A stretch of DNA of 64,000 nucleotides from Streptococcus ovis DSM 16829 (GTDB taxonomy: Bacteria > Bacillota > Bacilli > Lactobacillales > Streptococcaceae). Both the position numbers and the translations under genes were made by a program. Under the pieces are notes generated by a model. That model was not told where the DNA came from, ran no database searches, and was given only the letters and a program-made list of their open reading frames with translations. Positions 45,909 to 55,187 of the stretch are shown here, piece after piece. Position 1 is the stretch's first letter. Each line of letters opens with the position of its first letter. The stretch lies in the NCBI RefSeq assembly GCF_000380125.1, contig NZ_KB904562.1, positions 124,001-188,000 on the forward strand, in the 5' to 3' direction.

Positions 45909-48596
45909 ATGTCAAAGGAACAAAACCGTCAGGCGTACTATACGCAGACAGAAGAAGCTGTTCTTGAAGCCTTGCAGACCACTAAAAAGGGATTGACAAG
46001 TGACGAGGCAGCGCAGCGTTTGGCTACTTATGGCCGAAATGAATTGGATGAAGGTGAAAAACGTACAGTTTGGCAAAAATTCTTGGATCAATTCAAGGAT
46101 TTGATGATTATCATCTTGCTTGCAGCGGCAGCACTTTCAGTGGTAACTGAGGGAACAGAAGGGTTAACAGATGCCATCATCATCTTGCTTGTAGTTGTCT
46201 TGAATGCTGCCTTTGGTGTTTACCAAGAAGGGCAAGCCGAAGCTGCGATTGATGCATTGAAATCAATGTCAAGCCCTGTTGCACGTGTTCGCCGTGATGG
46301 GCATGTGACTGAGGTTGATTCAAAAGACTTGGTACCAGGTGATGTGGTGATGTTAGAAGCTGGTGATGTTGTCCCTGCTGATATGCGCCTCTTGGAAGCA
46401 GCCTCGCTTAAGATTGAAGAAGCAGCCCTTACAGGAGAATCTGTCCCAGTTGAGAAAAACTTGGATGTAACCCTTACTGAGGATGCTGGTCTCGGTGACC
46501 GTGTGAATATGGGGTACCAAAACTCAAACGTCACTTACGGACGTGGTATTGGTGTGGTGACAAACACTGGTATGTTTACTGAGGTAGGTCATATTGCCAG
46601 CATGCTTGCGAATGCAGAAGAAACAGATACACCACTCAAACAAAACTTGCACCACTTATCGAAAGTATTGACGTATGCAGTTCTTGTCATTGCGGCCATT
46701 ACCTTTGTCGTTTCTGTATTTGTACGTGGTGAAGCTCCTCTTGAAGCCTTGATGACTGCGGTAGCTCTTGCGGTAGCTGCTATTCCTGAAGGACTCCCTG
46801 CAGTTGTTACGATTGTTCTTTCAATGGGAACACAAGTTCTTGCGAAACGTAACTCCATCATCCGTCAATTGCCAGCGGTTGAAACACTTGGTTCAACAGA
46901 AATCATCGCCTCAGATAAGACTGGTACCTTGACCATGAACCAAATGACGGTTGAAAAGGTTTATTACAATGGTCGAGTATTTGATTCTGCAGATGATATT
47001 GCTGGAGACAATATGACCCTTCGTGTCATGAACTTTGCCAACGATACGAAAGTTGACCAAGATGGTAAATTGATTGGTGATCCAACTGAAACTGCCCTTG
47101 TTCAATTTGGTTTTGATCATGCTGTTGATGTACGTGATATGTTAAAAGCTGAGCCACGTGTGGCTGAGTTACCATTTGATTCAGATCGTAAATTGATGTC
47201 AACGATTCATAAATTGGCGGACGACAAATACCTCGTTGCTGTCAAAGGTGCGCCAGATCAATTGCTCAAACGTGTCACTCAGATTGAAGAAAATGGGACA
47301 GTTCGTCCAATCACTGACGCTGATAAAGAAGCGATTCTTGCAACCAATAAATCACTCGCTAAAGAAGCGCTTCGTGTCCTCATGATGGCTTACAAGTATG
47401 AGTCAGAAATTCCAACGCTTGAAACAGAAGTGGTTGAAAATGATTTAGTCTTTGCTGGTTTGGTTGGTATGATTGACCCAGAACGTCCAGAAGCAGCGCA
47501 AGCCGTTGCGGTTGCCAAAGAAGCTGGTATCCGTCCAATCATGATCACAGGTGACCACCAAGATACAGCAGAAGCAATTGCCAAACGACTTGGAATCATC
47601 GATCCTAACGATACAGAAGACCACGTCTTTACTGGTGCTGAGTTGAACGAGCTTTCTGATGAAGAATTCCAAAAGGTCTTCAAACAATACTCCGTTTATG
47701 CGCGTGTATCTCCAGAGCACAAGGTTCGTATCGTGAAAGCATGGCAAAATGAAGGTAAAGTCGTTGCCATGACAGGTGACGGGGTGAATGATGCGCCATC
47801 TCTTAAAACAGCTGATATCGGTATTGGTATGGGGATCACTGGTACAGAAGTTTCTAAGGGTGCTTCTGACATGGTCCTTGCCGATGATAACTTTGCAACT
47901 ATCATCGTTGCCGTTGAAGAAGGACGTAAGGTCTTCTCAAACATCCAAAAAACAGTTCAATACTTGCTTTCAGCGAATATCGCTGAGGTACTTACAATCT
48001 TCCTTGCTACCTTGTTTGGTTGGGATGTTCTTGAGCCAGTTCATCTTCTTTGGATCAACTTGGTAACAGATACGCTTCCAGCGATTGCACTTGGTATGGA
48101 ACCTGCTGAACCAGGCGTTATGAAACACAAACCTCGTGGACGTAACTCGAGCTTCTTCTCAGGTGGTGTACTTGGTGCCGTAGCTTACCAAGGTTTGATG
48201 CAAGGTGCTCTTGTACTTGGTGTCTATGGTTACGCTATTGCCAACCCAGTTCACGTCGGTGACTACCATGCTATCCACGCAGATGCCCTAACTATGGCTT
48301 ACGCAACGCTTGGTTTGATCCAATTGGTACATGCTTTCAACGTCAAGTCTGTTTACCAATCAGTCTTCACAGTTGGTCCGTTTAAAAACAAGATGTTCAA
48401 CTGGGCAATTCTTGGTTCTCTCTTACTCTTGGTGGCGACATTAACCATACCATTCCTAGAGAAAATATTCCACGTTGCTCACCTTGATATGAATCAATGG
48501 ACCGTCGTTCTAATTGGTAGCTTCCTTGCCCTTGTGATTGTTGAAATTGTAAAAGCAATTCAACGTGCGCTTGGACAAGATAAGAATGCTATTTAA
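45909..48596 (+). CDS. Cation-exporting P-type ATPase (MgtA/CaxP/PacL-like)
   Basis: An 895-residue P2-type ATPase with about ten membrane segments. The TGES motif is in the actuator domain, the phosphorylated Asp336 lies in SDKTGTLTMNQ, the PEGLP metal-site motif is in helix 4 (AIPEGLPAVV), and the hinge is TGDGVNDAPSLK. The pneumococcal equivalent exports Ca2+ and Mn2+; the Mn2+ riboswitch upstream supports Mn2+ detoxification here. I use the ATG at 45909 behind GAGGAGG; the frame from 45882 begins within the terminator tail. Confidence 0.93.
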   Translation: MSKEQNRQAYYTQTEEAVLEALQTTKKGLTSDEAAQRLATYGRNELDEGEKRTVWQKFLDQFKDLMIIILLAAAALSVVTEGTEGLTDAIIILLVVVLNAAFGVYQEGQAEAAIDALKSMSSPVARVRRDGHVTEVDSKDLVPGDVVMLEAGDVVPADMRLLEAASLKIEEAALTGESVPVEKNLDVTLTEDAGLGDRVNMGYQNSNVTYGRGIGVVTNTGMFTEVGHIASMLANAEETDTPLKQNLHHLSKVLTYAVLVIAAITFVVSVFVRGEAPLEALMTAVALAVAAIPEGLPAVVTIVLSMGTQVLAKRNSIIRQLPAVETLGSTEIIASDKTGTLTMNQMTVEKVYYNGRVFDSADDIAGDNMTLRVMNFANDTKVDQDGKLIGDPTETALVQFGFDHAVDVRDMLKAEPRVAELPFDSDRKLMSTIHKLADDKYLVAVKGAPDQLLKRVTQIEENGTVRPITDADKEAILATNKSLAKEALRVLMMAYKYESEIPTLETEVVENDLVFAGLVGMIDPERPEAAQAVAVAKEAGIRPIMITGDHQDTAEAIAKRLGIIDPNDTEDHVFTGAELNELSDEEFQKVFKQYSVYARVSPEHKVRIVKAWQNEGKVVAMTGDGVNDAPSLKTADIGIGMGITGTEVSKGASDMVLADDNFATIIVAVEEGRKVFSNIQKTVQYLLSANIAEVLTIFLATLFGWDVLEPVHLLWINLVTDTLPAIALGMEPAEPGVMKHKPRGRNSSFFSGGVLGAVAYQGLMQGALVLGVYGYAIANPVHVGDYHAIHADALTMAYATLGLIQLVHAFNVKSVYQSVFTVGPFKNKMFNWAILGSLLLLVATLTIPFLEKIFHVAHLDMNQWTVVLIGSFLALVIVEIVKAIQRALGQDKNAI

Positions 48597-48607
48597 TTTA
48601 CCATGTT

Positions 48608-48634
48608 AAAAAAGACGCCTAGGGCGTCTTTTTT
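48608..48634. terminator. Bidirectional terminator after the P-type ATPase
   Basis: AAAAAAGACGCC, loop TAG, GGCGTCTTTTTT: perfect 12-bp stem. Confidence 0.92.
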
Positions 48635-48638
48635 GCGA

Positions 48639-49046
48639 TTAGGATAATAGACTATTTTTAATCTGCATGTTTGGACTGACAAACGGTTTAAACCGATATT
48701 GTGGAACGAAGAAAATAGTGATGGATAGAAGTGTTATAATGGCTAAATAGAAACCTATACGTATCCATTGTGCTGTCACGATAAAACAAAGTATTAACAG
48801 TACGGTAGAAATGAGCGTTAACAGTTGGTACAATGGATTATTCTCCATAATGAGGATTTGGTGGTTATGGGCGATAAAAAAAGATTTAGGGTCTTCCTTA
48901 ACCGTTACTTTTGCTGGATAATAGGGCAGTTTAAAGGTCTGTGATTGTTGATGAGATAAGCGAACGACAGACTGTTGGTCTACTGTTAGCTCTAACGTTC
49001 GCCAAGAGTTTAGAACATTTGTGTTTCGCAGAACGGTGATACTCAT
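48639..49046 (-). CDS. Unrecognised membrane protein
   Basis: A 135-residue protein. The N-terminal half (1-70) is soluble and beta-like with no cysteine; two hydrophobic segments follow at about residues 72-90 and 93-113, then a short polar tail. I recognise no family. The layout, a carbohydrate-like small beta domain before a helical hairpin, is seen in several uncharacterised streptococcal proteins. A strong GGAGGGGA site supports the start, and the convergent ATPase ends at a shared terminator. Confidence 0.7.
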   Translation of the reverse strand: MSITVLRNTNVLNSWRTLELTVDQQSVVRLSHQQSQTFKLPYYPAKVTVKEDPKSFFIAHNHQILIMENNPLYQLLTLISTVLLILCFIVTAQWIRIGFYLAIITLLSITIFFVPQYRFKPFVSPNMQIKNSLLS

Positions 49047-49154
49047 ATCGTCCCCTCCTTTTCTCTATTATATCATAGGAAAAGTGGATAGAGCACTCCA
49101 ATCTTAAAAAAATGTGGTACAATATAGGAAGTTTTGGAAAGAGTGGAGAGTGTC

Positions 49155-49877
49155 ATGACAGAGATTGTAGCGCATAGAGGGAGTCGAATTAATCGACCTG
49201 AAAATACCTTGGCAGCCTTTGAAGAGGCGATTCGAGTAGGAGCAGACGGTATTGAGCTAGATGTGCATCTGAGTAAGGATGGAGAGATTGTTGTCATTCA
49301 TGACGAAACAGTTGATCGAACAACAAATGGTTCTGGTCTCGTGAAGGAAATGACCCTAGCAGAACTGAAGGAACTGGATGCGGGAATTTGGTTTGATACA
49401 GAATATGCTGGTCAGACAATTCCGACCCTACGTGAAGTGTTTGAGTTATTAGAGGAACGCCAGTATCAGGGGTGTCTGAATATAGAGTTAAAAACCTCTG
49501 TCTATCCCTATAAGGGAATTGAGAAAAAAATTGGCGACTTATTAGTGGAAACTGACCGTCCTTTTGAAGTCATGTATTCATCTTTTAGTTTACGCTCATT
49601 ATTGAAAATGCACCGCATTGATCCTACAGCTGAGCTTGGGTATTTGGTGAGTAAACGAAGCATTTTGGTTTTTCTAGGGGCTTTCCTGCCATGGATTGGT
49701 GCGTTGCATTTATCACATAAATGGTATTTTAAAAAAGGGAAATCGGCTAAGAAACATTTGCGTTTGTGGACGGTAAATGATGAAAAAGTGATGAAAAAAG
49801 CCTTCAAAAAAGGTGTCACAGCTATTATCACAGATAAACCAGAAGTCGCACTTGCCCTTCGAAACGAGATGAGTTAA
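49155..49877 (+). CDS. Glycerophosphodiester phosphodiesterase
   Basis: A 240-residue GDPD-family TIM barrel. The catalytic His and metal ligands are in AHRGSRINRPENT (residues 5-17), ELDVHLSKDGEIVVIHDET (about 40-58) and NIELKT near 115; the C-terminal TVNDE element (about 205) is also typical. It lacks a signal peptide, so it acts on cytoplasmic glycerophosphodiesters. I use the ATG at 49155 within GGAGAGTGTC-ATG; the upstream in-frame start at 49134 lacks a site. Confidence 0.9.
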   Translation: MTEIVAHRGSRINRPENTLAAFEEAIRVGADGIELDVHLSKDGEIVVIHDETVDRTTNGSGLVKEMTLAELKELDAGIWFDTEYAGQTIPTLREVFELLEERQYQGCLNIELKTSVYPYKGIEKKIGDLLVETDRPFEVMYSSFSLRSLLKMHRIDPTAELGYLVSKRSILVFLGAFLPWIGALHLSHKWYFKKGKSAKKHLRLWTVNDEKVMKKAFKKGVTAIITDKPEVALALRNEMS

Positions 49878-49879
49878 TC

Positions 49880-49908
49880 TTTACAAAAGAATATTTTCCC
49901 TGTATACT
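49880..49908 (+). promoter_or_regulatory. Promoter of the TM2-domain gene
   Basis: TTTACA (49880-49885), 17 bases, TATACT (49903-49908). Confidence 0.65.
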
Positions 49909-49933
49909 AGAGTGACAAAGGAGAGGAAATTAG

Positions 49934-50293
49934 ATGTCAGTATTTTCAGATGCTTATTTAGCAGCCAATGCAAGTAACTTACCTGCAGCAGCAGTACCTA
50001 TGATTCGCCAGCGTTTAGAGAATTTAACAGATAGCCAGCAGGCTTATATCTTTTCAGCAGAAATGAAAAATCCAACGATAGCCTTGATTTTTTCGATTTT
50101 CTTAGGCTACCTAGGTGTTGATCGTTTTTATATTGGTCACATTGGATTAGGTGTTTGTAAATTATTGTTTTCTTGGGCCACACTTGGTATTTGGCCTTTA
50201 GTAGATTGGTTCTTGATTATGGGGGCTACCAAAAAAGCAAACCTTGAGAAATTAGAAGCTGCGATCAATGCAGCAACTATTTATGGTCAGTAG
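49934..50293 (+). CDS. TM2-domain membrane protein
   Basis: A 119-residue protein. Residues 48-95 form the TM2 domain: two transmembrane helices joined by the motif FLGYLGVDRFYIGHIGLG with the conserved D-R-F-Y-x-G. The N-terminal 45 residues are polar and helical. TM2 proteins have no established bacterial function. GGAGAGGAA precedes the ATG. Confidence 0.88.
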   Translation: MSVFSDAYLAANASNLPAAAVPMIRQRLENLTDSQQAYIFSAEMKNPTIALIFSIFLGYLGVDRFYIGHIGLGVCKLLFSWATLGIWPLVDWFLIMGATKKANLEKLEAAINAATIYGQ

Positions 50294-50346
50294 AAATAAG
50301 GATTGAAATGTCTCAATTCTATCATTTTGTAAGATAGTTGTAATTT

Positions 50347-50392
50347 AAAGAGGCGAATCGTTACCTATTTGTAATTTGATTCCCTCTTTTTT
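50347..50392 (+). terminator. Terminator after the TM2 gene
   Basis: AAAGAGGcGAATC (50347-50359) pairs with GATTC-CCTCTTT (50378-50389) with one bulged C, followed by TTT. Confidence 0.65.
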
Positions 50393-50399
50393 ATGTTAT

Positions 50400-50439
50400 A
50401 CTAATTATCTGTTTTCCTTTTTTAAAACGGATAATTAGT
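50400..50439. repeat. Long AT-rich hairpin upstream of queG
   Basis: ACTAATTATCTGTTTT and AAAACGGATAATTAGT are complementary over 16 pairs (one G-T) around an 8-base T-rich loop. There is no T tract after it, so it is not an ordinary terminator. Confidence 0.55.
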
Positions 50440-50489
50440 GATAATCTAGAAAGTTCTGTTTGAAAAGTCGCATTGGATTTTGAGAATCA

Positions 50490-50517
50490 TTGCAATTTTA
50501 GGCATTTTTGCTAAAAT
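50490..50517 (+). promoter_or_regulatory. queG promoter giving a probably leaderless mRNA
   Basis: TTGCAA (50490-50495), 16 bases, TAAAAT (50512-50517) with an extended TG at 50509-50510. Only AGAAGTG separates it from the ATG at 50525. Confidence 0.7.
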
Positions 50518-50524
50518 AGAAGTG

Positions 50525-51652
50525 ATGAATCTGAAAGAAACAATCACACAATTAGCGCAGGAAATTGGGATTTCAAAGATTGGTTTTACCACAGCAGATG
50601 ATTTTGCCTATTTGGAAAAATCCTTGCGTGCTGCTGTTGAAGAAGGACGTTCTTCAGGCTTTGAACATAAGAATATTGAGGAGCGAATTCAACCGAAATT
50701 GAGTTTAAACTCTGCAAAGACGATTATCTCGATTGCGGTTGCCTATCCTCGAAGGTTGCCACAACAGCCTCAAAAGACAGCTTTTCGACGCGGGAAAATC
50801 ACGCCCAATTCCTGGGGCTTAGACTATCATTACATCGTTCAAGATAAGCTAGAGAGATTGGCCCGTGGTATTGAAAAATTGACCGCAGACTTTGAATACA
50901 AAGGGATGGTTGATACCGGTGCATTGGTGGATACGGCTGTTGCACGGCGTGCAGGAATTGGTTTTATTGGGAAAAATGGATTGGTCATTTCCAAGGAATA
51001 TGGTTCCTACATGTTTCTAGGTGAGTTGATTACCAATTTGGAAATTGAGCCAGATAGCCCAGTAGATTATGATTGTGGAAATTGTAATCGCTGTGTCGAC
51101 ATCTGTCCAACCTCCTGTCTGATAGGTGATGGGAGTATGAATGCCCGTCGTTGTCTTTCTTTCCAGACACAAGTCAAGGGCATGATGGAGCTAGAATTCC
51201 GCAAGAAAATCAAGACGGTCATCTATGGTTGTGATATTTGTCAAATCTGTTGTCCTTACAATAAAGGAATTGACAGTCCGCCTGTAGTGGACATTGACCC
51301 TGATTTGGCACACCCTGAATTATTGCCTTTTTTGGAATTGTCCAATGGTCAATTTAAGGAAAAATTTGGCATGATTGCAGGAAGCTGGCGAGGGAAGAAT
51401 ATCTTACAACGCAATGCTATTATTGCCCTTGCCAATTCGCATGACCGCTCAGCTATTCCCAAACTCCTTGAAATCATCGATAAGATGCAAAATCCCATCC
51501 ACGCTGCGACAGCTATTTGGGCCTTGGGAGAATTGGTGAAAGAACCTAGCGACGACCTAATTTCCTTCATTGAGGAGATTCAATCAGAACATCCAGATGT
51601 ACAAGAGGAGAGGGCCAATTTTTTGAAATTAGCCAAACCGCATCAAATATGA
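50525..51652 (+). CDS. queG: Epoxyqueuosine reductase (cobalamin-dependent)
   Basis: A 375-residue enzyme performing the last step of queuosine synthesis in tRNA. It has the QueG N-terminal cobalamin-binding region (AVAYPRRL and WGLDYHYIV segments), then two [4Fe-4S] motifs, CGNCNRCVDICP and CDICQICCP (Cys at about 195-250), and a C-terminal HEAT-like repeat (about 285-360). The start MNLKETITQ at 50525 is chosen because the promoter ends seven bases before it; the longer frame from 50480 begins upstream of the -10. The enzyme needs B12, for which no synthesis genes are seen. Confidence 0.93.
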   Translation: MNLKETITQLAQEIGISKIGFTTADDFAYLEKSLRAAVEEGRSSGFEHKNIEERIQPKLSLNSAKTIISIAVAYPRRLPQQPQKTAFRRGKITPNSWGLDYHYIVQDKLERLARGIEKLTADFEYKGMVDTGALVDTAVARRAGIGFIGKNGLVISKEYGSYMFLGELITNLEIEPDSPVDYDCGNCNRCVDICPTSCLIGDGSMNARRCLSFQTQVKGMMELEFRKKIKTVIYGCDICQICCPYNKGIDSPPVVDIDPDLAHPELLPFLELSNGQFKEKFGMIAGSWRGKNILQRNAIIALANSHDRSAIPKLLEIIDKMQNPIHAATAIWALGELVKEPSDDLISFIEEIQSEHPDVQEERANFLKLAKPHQI

Positions 51653-51687
51653 TAAAATGGAATGAACAATAAAGAATGAGGTAGACA

Positions 51688-52783
51688 ATGGATACAGCAG
51701 AAATTTGCCAAAAGATAGACGAACTGTCAGCCAAATTAGACTCGTTCAGGGGGTCTCTTTGACTTAGAAGGTCTAGAGGAAGAGATTGCCATCTTGGAAA
51801 ACAAGATGACGGAACCTGATTTTTGGAACGACAATATTGCCGCACAAAAAACATCACAAGAACTCAATGAACTCAAGAATACCTACAACAATTTTCACCA
51901 GATGATTGATTTGTTGGAAGAATCAGAAATTCTGCAGGATTTTCTGGCAGAGGATGATTCTGTGCGAGATGAGTTGGTTGAAAAGTTGGTTGAGTTAGAT
52001 AAGCTAATGGCCAACTATGAAATGACCTTGCTCTTGTCAGAGCCTTATGACCATAATAATGCCATCCTGGAGATTCATCCAGGTTCTGGTGGTACAGAGG
52101 CGCAAGACTGGGGTGAGATGCTGATGCGGATGTATATTCGCTACGGAAATGCGCATGGCTATAAAGTAGAGACTTTGGATTATCAAGCGGGAGATGAAGC
52201 AGGAATCAAGTCAGTGACACTTGGCTTTGAAGGACCAAATGCCTACGGTTTTTTGAAGTCAGAGATGGGTGTACATCGATTGGTTCGGATTTCACCCTTT
52301 GATTCAGCTAAGAGACGCCATACCTCCTTTACTTCTGTTGAGGTCATGCCAGAATTGGATGATGCAATCGAAGTGGATATCCGTGACGAAGATATCAAGA
52401 TGGATACTTTCCGAAGTGGAGGTGCTGGTGGACAGAACGTCAACAAGGTTTCGACTGGTGTGCGTTTGACCCACATTCCAACGGGGATTGTCGTGGCTTC
52501 AACGGTTGATCGGACCCAATATGGGAACCGTGACCGAGCTATGAAAATGCTGCAAGCTAAACTCTATCAGCTAGAGCAAGAGAAAAAAGCAGCAGAAGTT
52601 GATGCCTTAAAGGGTGACAAGCAAGAAATCACTTGGGGAAGTCAAATCCGTTCGTATGTCTTTACGCCATATACAATGGTAAAGGATCATCGCACGAATT
52701 TTGAAGTGGCACAAGTGGACAAGGTCATGGATGGAGAATTTGATGGCTTTATCGACGCCTATTTAAAATGGCGCATTCGTTAA
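51688..52783 (+). CDS. prfB: Peptide chain release factor 2 (programmed +1 frameshift)
   Basis: Release factor for UGA and UAA stop codons. Translation from the ATG at 51688 meets TGA at 51760 after 24 codons; a +1 shift on CTT-T leads into the main frame from 51761, giving a 364-residue product. SPF (stop-codon recognition) is in RISPFD, and the GGQ motif in [15 protein letters not shown] lies near residue 245 and positions peptidyl-tRNA hydrolysis. RBS ATGAGGT. The frameshift lets RF2 level control its own synthesis. Confidence 0.96.
51748..51763 (+). promoter_or_regulatory. RF2 programmed frameshift site
   Basis: AGGGGG (51748-51753) acts as an internal Shine-Dalgarno three bases before CTT-TGA-C (51757-51763). 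This matches the classical prfB recoding signal. Confidence 0.95.
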
Positions 52784-52820
52784 AAATTAAAGAAAGGACT
52801 GTCTTTGGACAGATAACCTT

Positions 52821-53513
52821 ATGGGAATTATAGAAATGAAAGACGTTTCCAAAAAATACGGAAACGGGACAACGGCTCTTCGCGGAGTGTCCGTCTCTAT
52901 TGAGGCGGGTGAATTTGCCTATATCGTAGGGCCTTCAGGGGCTGGGAAATCAACCTTTATCAAGTTGCTCTACCGTGAGGAGAGTATTGATAAAGGGTCT
53001 TTGAAGGTTGGAAAATTTAACCTCGCTAAGATTAAGAAAAAAGATGTGCCTTTACTTCGTCGGAGTGTCGGTGTTGTTTTCCAAGACTACAAATTATTAC
53101 CACGTAAAACTGTATTTGAAAATATTGCTTACGCGATGGAAGTTATCGGTGAAAAACCGCGTAATATCAAAAAGCGTGTCATGGAAGTCTTGGATTTGGT
53201 TGGTCTCAAGCACAAGATTCGGTCTTTCCCGAATGAATTGTCAGGTGGTGAGCAGCAACGGATTGCGATTGCGCGTGCTATTGTCAACAATCCTAAAGTA
53301 TTGATTGCTGATGAGCCAACAGGAAATTTGGACCCTGAAAATTCATGGGAAATTATGAATCTTTTGGAGCGTATTAATTTACAAGGAACCACCATTTTGA
53401 TGGCGACCCACAACAGTCAAATTGTAAATACCCTCCGCCACCGTGTTATTGCCATTGAAGATGGCCGTGTAGTACGGGATGAAACAGAAGGAGAGTACGG
53501 ATACGATGATTAG
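52821..53513 (+). CDS. ftsE: Cell-division ABC ATPase FtsE
   Basis: A 230-residue ATPase. Walker A GPSGAGKST is at about residues 37-45, with a Q-loop FQDYKLLP typical of FtsE, signature LSGGEQQR and Walker B VLIADEPTGNLDP. With FtsX it activates the septal hydrolase PcsB in streptococci. It is 37 bases behind prfB, the common prfB-ftsEX order, and overlaps ftsX by eight bases. Confidence 0.96.
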   Translation: MGIIEMKDVSKKYGNGTTALRGVSVSIEAGEFAYIVGPSGAGKSTFIKLLYREESIDKGSLKVGKFNLAKIKKKDVPLLRRSVGVVFQDYKLLPRKTVFENIAYAMEVIGEKPRNIKKRVMEVLDLVGLKHKIRSFPNELSGGEQQRIAIARAIVNNPKVLIADEPTGNLDPENSWEIMNLLERINLQGTTILMATHNSQIVNTLRHRVIAIEDGRVVRDETEGEYGYDD

Positions 53514-54435
53514 ACGATTTTTTAGACACTTTATAGAGTCTCTCAAGAGCCTGAAGCGAAATGGGTGGATGACAATTGCGGCCGTTTCATCTGTAACAAT
53601 CACTTTGACTCTAGTAGGAATCTTTGCTTCTGTGATTTTAAATACTGCAAAATTGGCTTCTGATTTGGAAAATAATGTCCGTATCAATGTTTACTTGCGT
53701 GCAGATTCAACGGATCAGCAAGAAACCATAGTTAATGACGAAGGAAAGACAGTCAAGAATGAAAGTTACCAAGCAGTCTACAAGCAAATCATGGATTTAT
53801 CGGACGTAGAGAATGTGACTTATTCAAGTAAAGACGAACAGTTACAGAATTTGACAAAGACGCTAGGAAAAACTTGGAATCTTTTCAAAGGAGATGCTAA
53901 TCCGCTTTATGACGCTTATATCATTGAAACCAAAACTCCTTCCAGTGTGAAAAAAGTAGCGAAGGAAGTTACAAAGATTGATGGTGTATCAGAAGTACGT
54001 GATGGAGAAGTAGAGACAGAGAGAATCTTTAAATTAGCAGATCTTGTGCGAACTTGGGGACTTGCAGCAACAGTTCTCTTGCTCTTCACAGCTATTCTCT
54101 TGATTTCAAATACGATTCGAATTACCATTATCTCTCGTAGTCGTGAAATTCAGATTATGCGTCTGGTGGGTGCAAAAAACTCATACATCCGTGGACCATT
54201 CCTATTAGAGGGAGCATGGGTAGGCTTGTTGGGAGCAATCATCCCATCAGCTTTGGTTTACTTTGCTTATCGTGTGGCTTTCCAGTCTGTACATGCTAGT
54301 CTTGCTTCACAGAATTTATCCTTGATTCCAATGAATCTATTTATCCCTGGAATGATTGCAGCCCTCTTTATTGTCGGTATTGTCATTGGTGCATTGGGGT
54401 CGATGATTTCAATGAGCCGATTCCTAAAGATTTAA
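53506..54435 (+). CDS. ftsX: Cell-division ABC permease FtsX
   Basis: A 309-residue protein with four transmembrane segments (about 25-47, 185-207, 235-257, 280-302) and a large extracellular loop between the first two that binds PcsB in related streptococci. The RSREIQIMRLVGA motif precedes helix 3. The start MIRRFFRHF at 53506 follows GAAGGAG; the extension back to 53479 lies inside ftsE ahead of that site. Confidence 0.95.
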   Translation: MIRRFFRHFIESLKSLKRNGWMTIAAVSSVTITLTLVGIFASVILNTAKLASDLENNVRINVYLRADSTDQQETIVNDEGKTVKNESYQAVYKQIMDLSDVENVTYSSKDEQLQNLTKTLGKTWNLFKGDANPLYDAYIIETKTPSSVKKVAKEVTKIDGVSEVRDGEVETERIFKLADLVRTWGLAATVLLLFTAILLISNTIRITIISRSREIQIMRLVGAKNSYIRGPFLLEGAWVGLLGAIIPSALVYFAYRVAFQSVHASLASQNLSLIPMNLFIPGMIAALFIVGIVIGALGSMISMSRFLKI

Positions 54436-54442
54436 ATTGCTT

Positions 54443-54468
54443 AAAAAAGACCCGTGAGGGTCTTTTTT
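54443..54468. terminator. Bidirectional terminator after ftsX
   Basis: AAAAAAGACCC, loop GTGA, GGGTCTTTTTT; shared with the convergent metallo-hydrolase gene. Confidence 0.92.
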
Positions 54469-54474
54469 AATTAC

Positions 54475-55110
54475 TTATTGAAAAAATGGATTGAAAATGC
54501 GTTCGTGAGAAATGGTTGTGTCTTGCCCGTGTCCGGGGTAGACTTTGTAATGTCCTGGAAGAGAGAACAGTTGTTCTTTGATACTGCGAATGAGTTGGTC
54601 AAAATTCCCTGTTGGTAAATCTGTTCGCCCGATGGTTCCGCGGAAGAGAGCATCTCCTGTCAGAACTAGTTCTTGGTCTGGGAAAATGATAGAGACACTG
54701 CCCCAAGAGTGTCCCGGAGTTTCTACTACATGAAAATGAAAACCGGTGATGTCATAACTTTCTTGATATTGAAAGGTCTGTTCTGCAGGTTTGCAGACAA
54801 CATCCGGTAGATCATCGTGTCGTGGTTGACCAGACCCATTGTCCAAGGGAGTATAGAGCCAGCTGGCTTCTTTTTCAGAAACATAGACGGATGGTTGCCC
54901 AAATGTTTCTCTAACCTTTTCTAGACTCATAATGTGATCATAGTGAGTATGAGTCAGTAGAACGGCAGCAACAGGCTTTTGAAGACGATGAATTGTTTGT
55001 TCAATGGTGTCCCAGTCACTTCCCGGATCAACCACGATGAGATACTCTTCATTTTCAAGATAGTAGGTATTTTCAGCTGCAATTGGATTGATGGTGCGGT
55101 AGATATTCAT
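54475..55110 (-). CDS. Metallo-beta-lactamase-fold hydrolase (glyoxalase II-like)
   Basis: A 211-residue MBL-fold protein. The binuclear zinc site is THTHYDH at about residues 55-61, with further ligands in ETPGHSWG (His near 130), LTGDALF (Asp) and VYPGHGQDT (His). This is the YcbL/glyoxalase-II-like layout; the substrate is not determined. RBS GAGGT. Monocistronic between two terminators or promoters. Confidence 0.9.
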   Translation of the reverse strand: MNIYRTINPIAAENTYYLENEEYLIVVDPGSDWDTIEQTIHRLQKPVAAVLLTHTHYDHIMSLEKVRETFGQPSVYVSEKEASWLYTPLDNGSGQPRHDDLPDVVCKPAEQTFQYQESYDITGFHFHVVETPGHSWGSVSIIFPDQELVLTGDALFRGTIGRTDLPTGNFDQLIRSIKEQLFSLPGHYKVYPGHGQDTTISHERIFNPFFQ

Positions 55111-55172
55111 TTGTCAACCTCTCATTGTTCTTTCTTTTAGTTTATCAAAAAATGGTGGATTTAGCTGATATT

Positions 55173-55181
55173 TGATAAAAT
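55173..55181 (+). promoter_or_regulatory. Extended -10 promoter giving a probably leaderless mRNA
   Basis: TGATAAAAT, then six bases (AAAACC) and the ATG at 55188; no Shine-Dalgarno sequence. Confidence 0.65.
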
Positions 55182-55187
55182 AAAACC

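Noticed and set aside
46220-48066. Several open frames of 60-190 residues antisense to or out of frame with the P-type ATPase, tuf, lysS and gor genes.
   Set aside because: They lack ribosome binding sites, have odd residue composition and are explained by the strong codon bias of highly expressed genes on the other strand.
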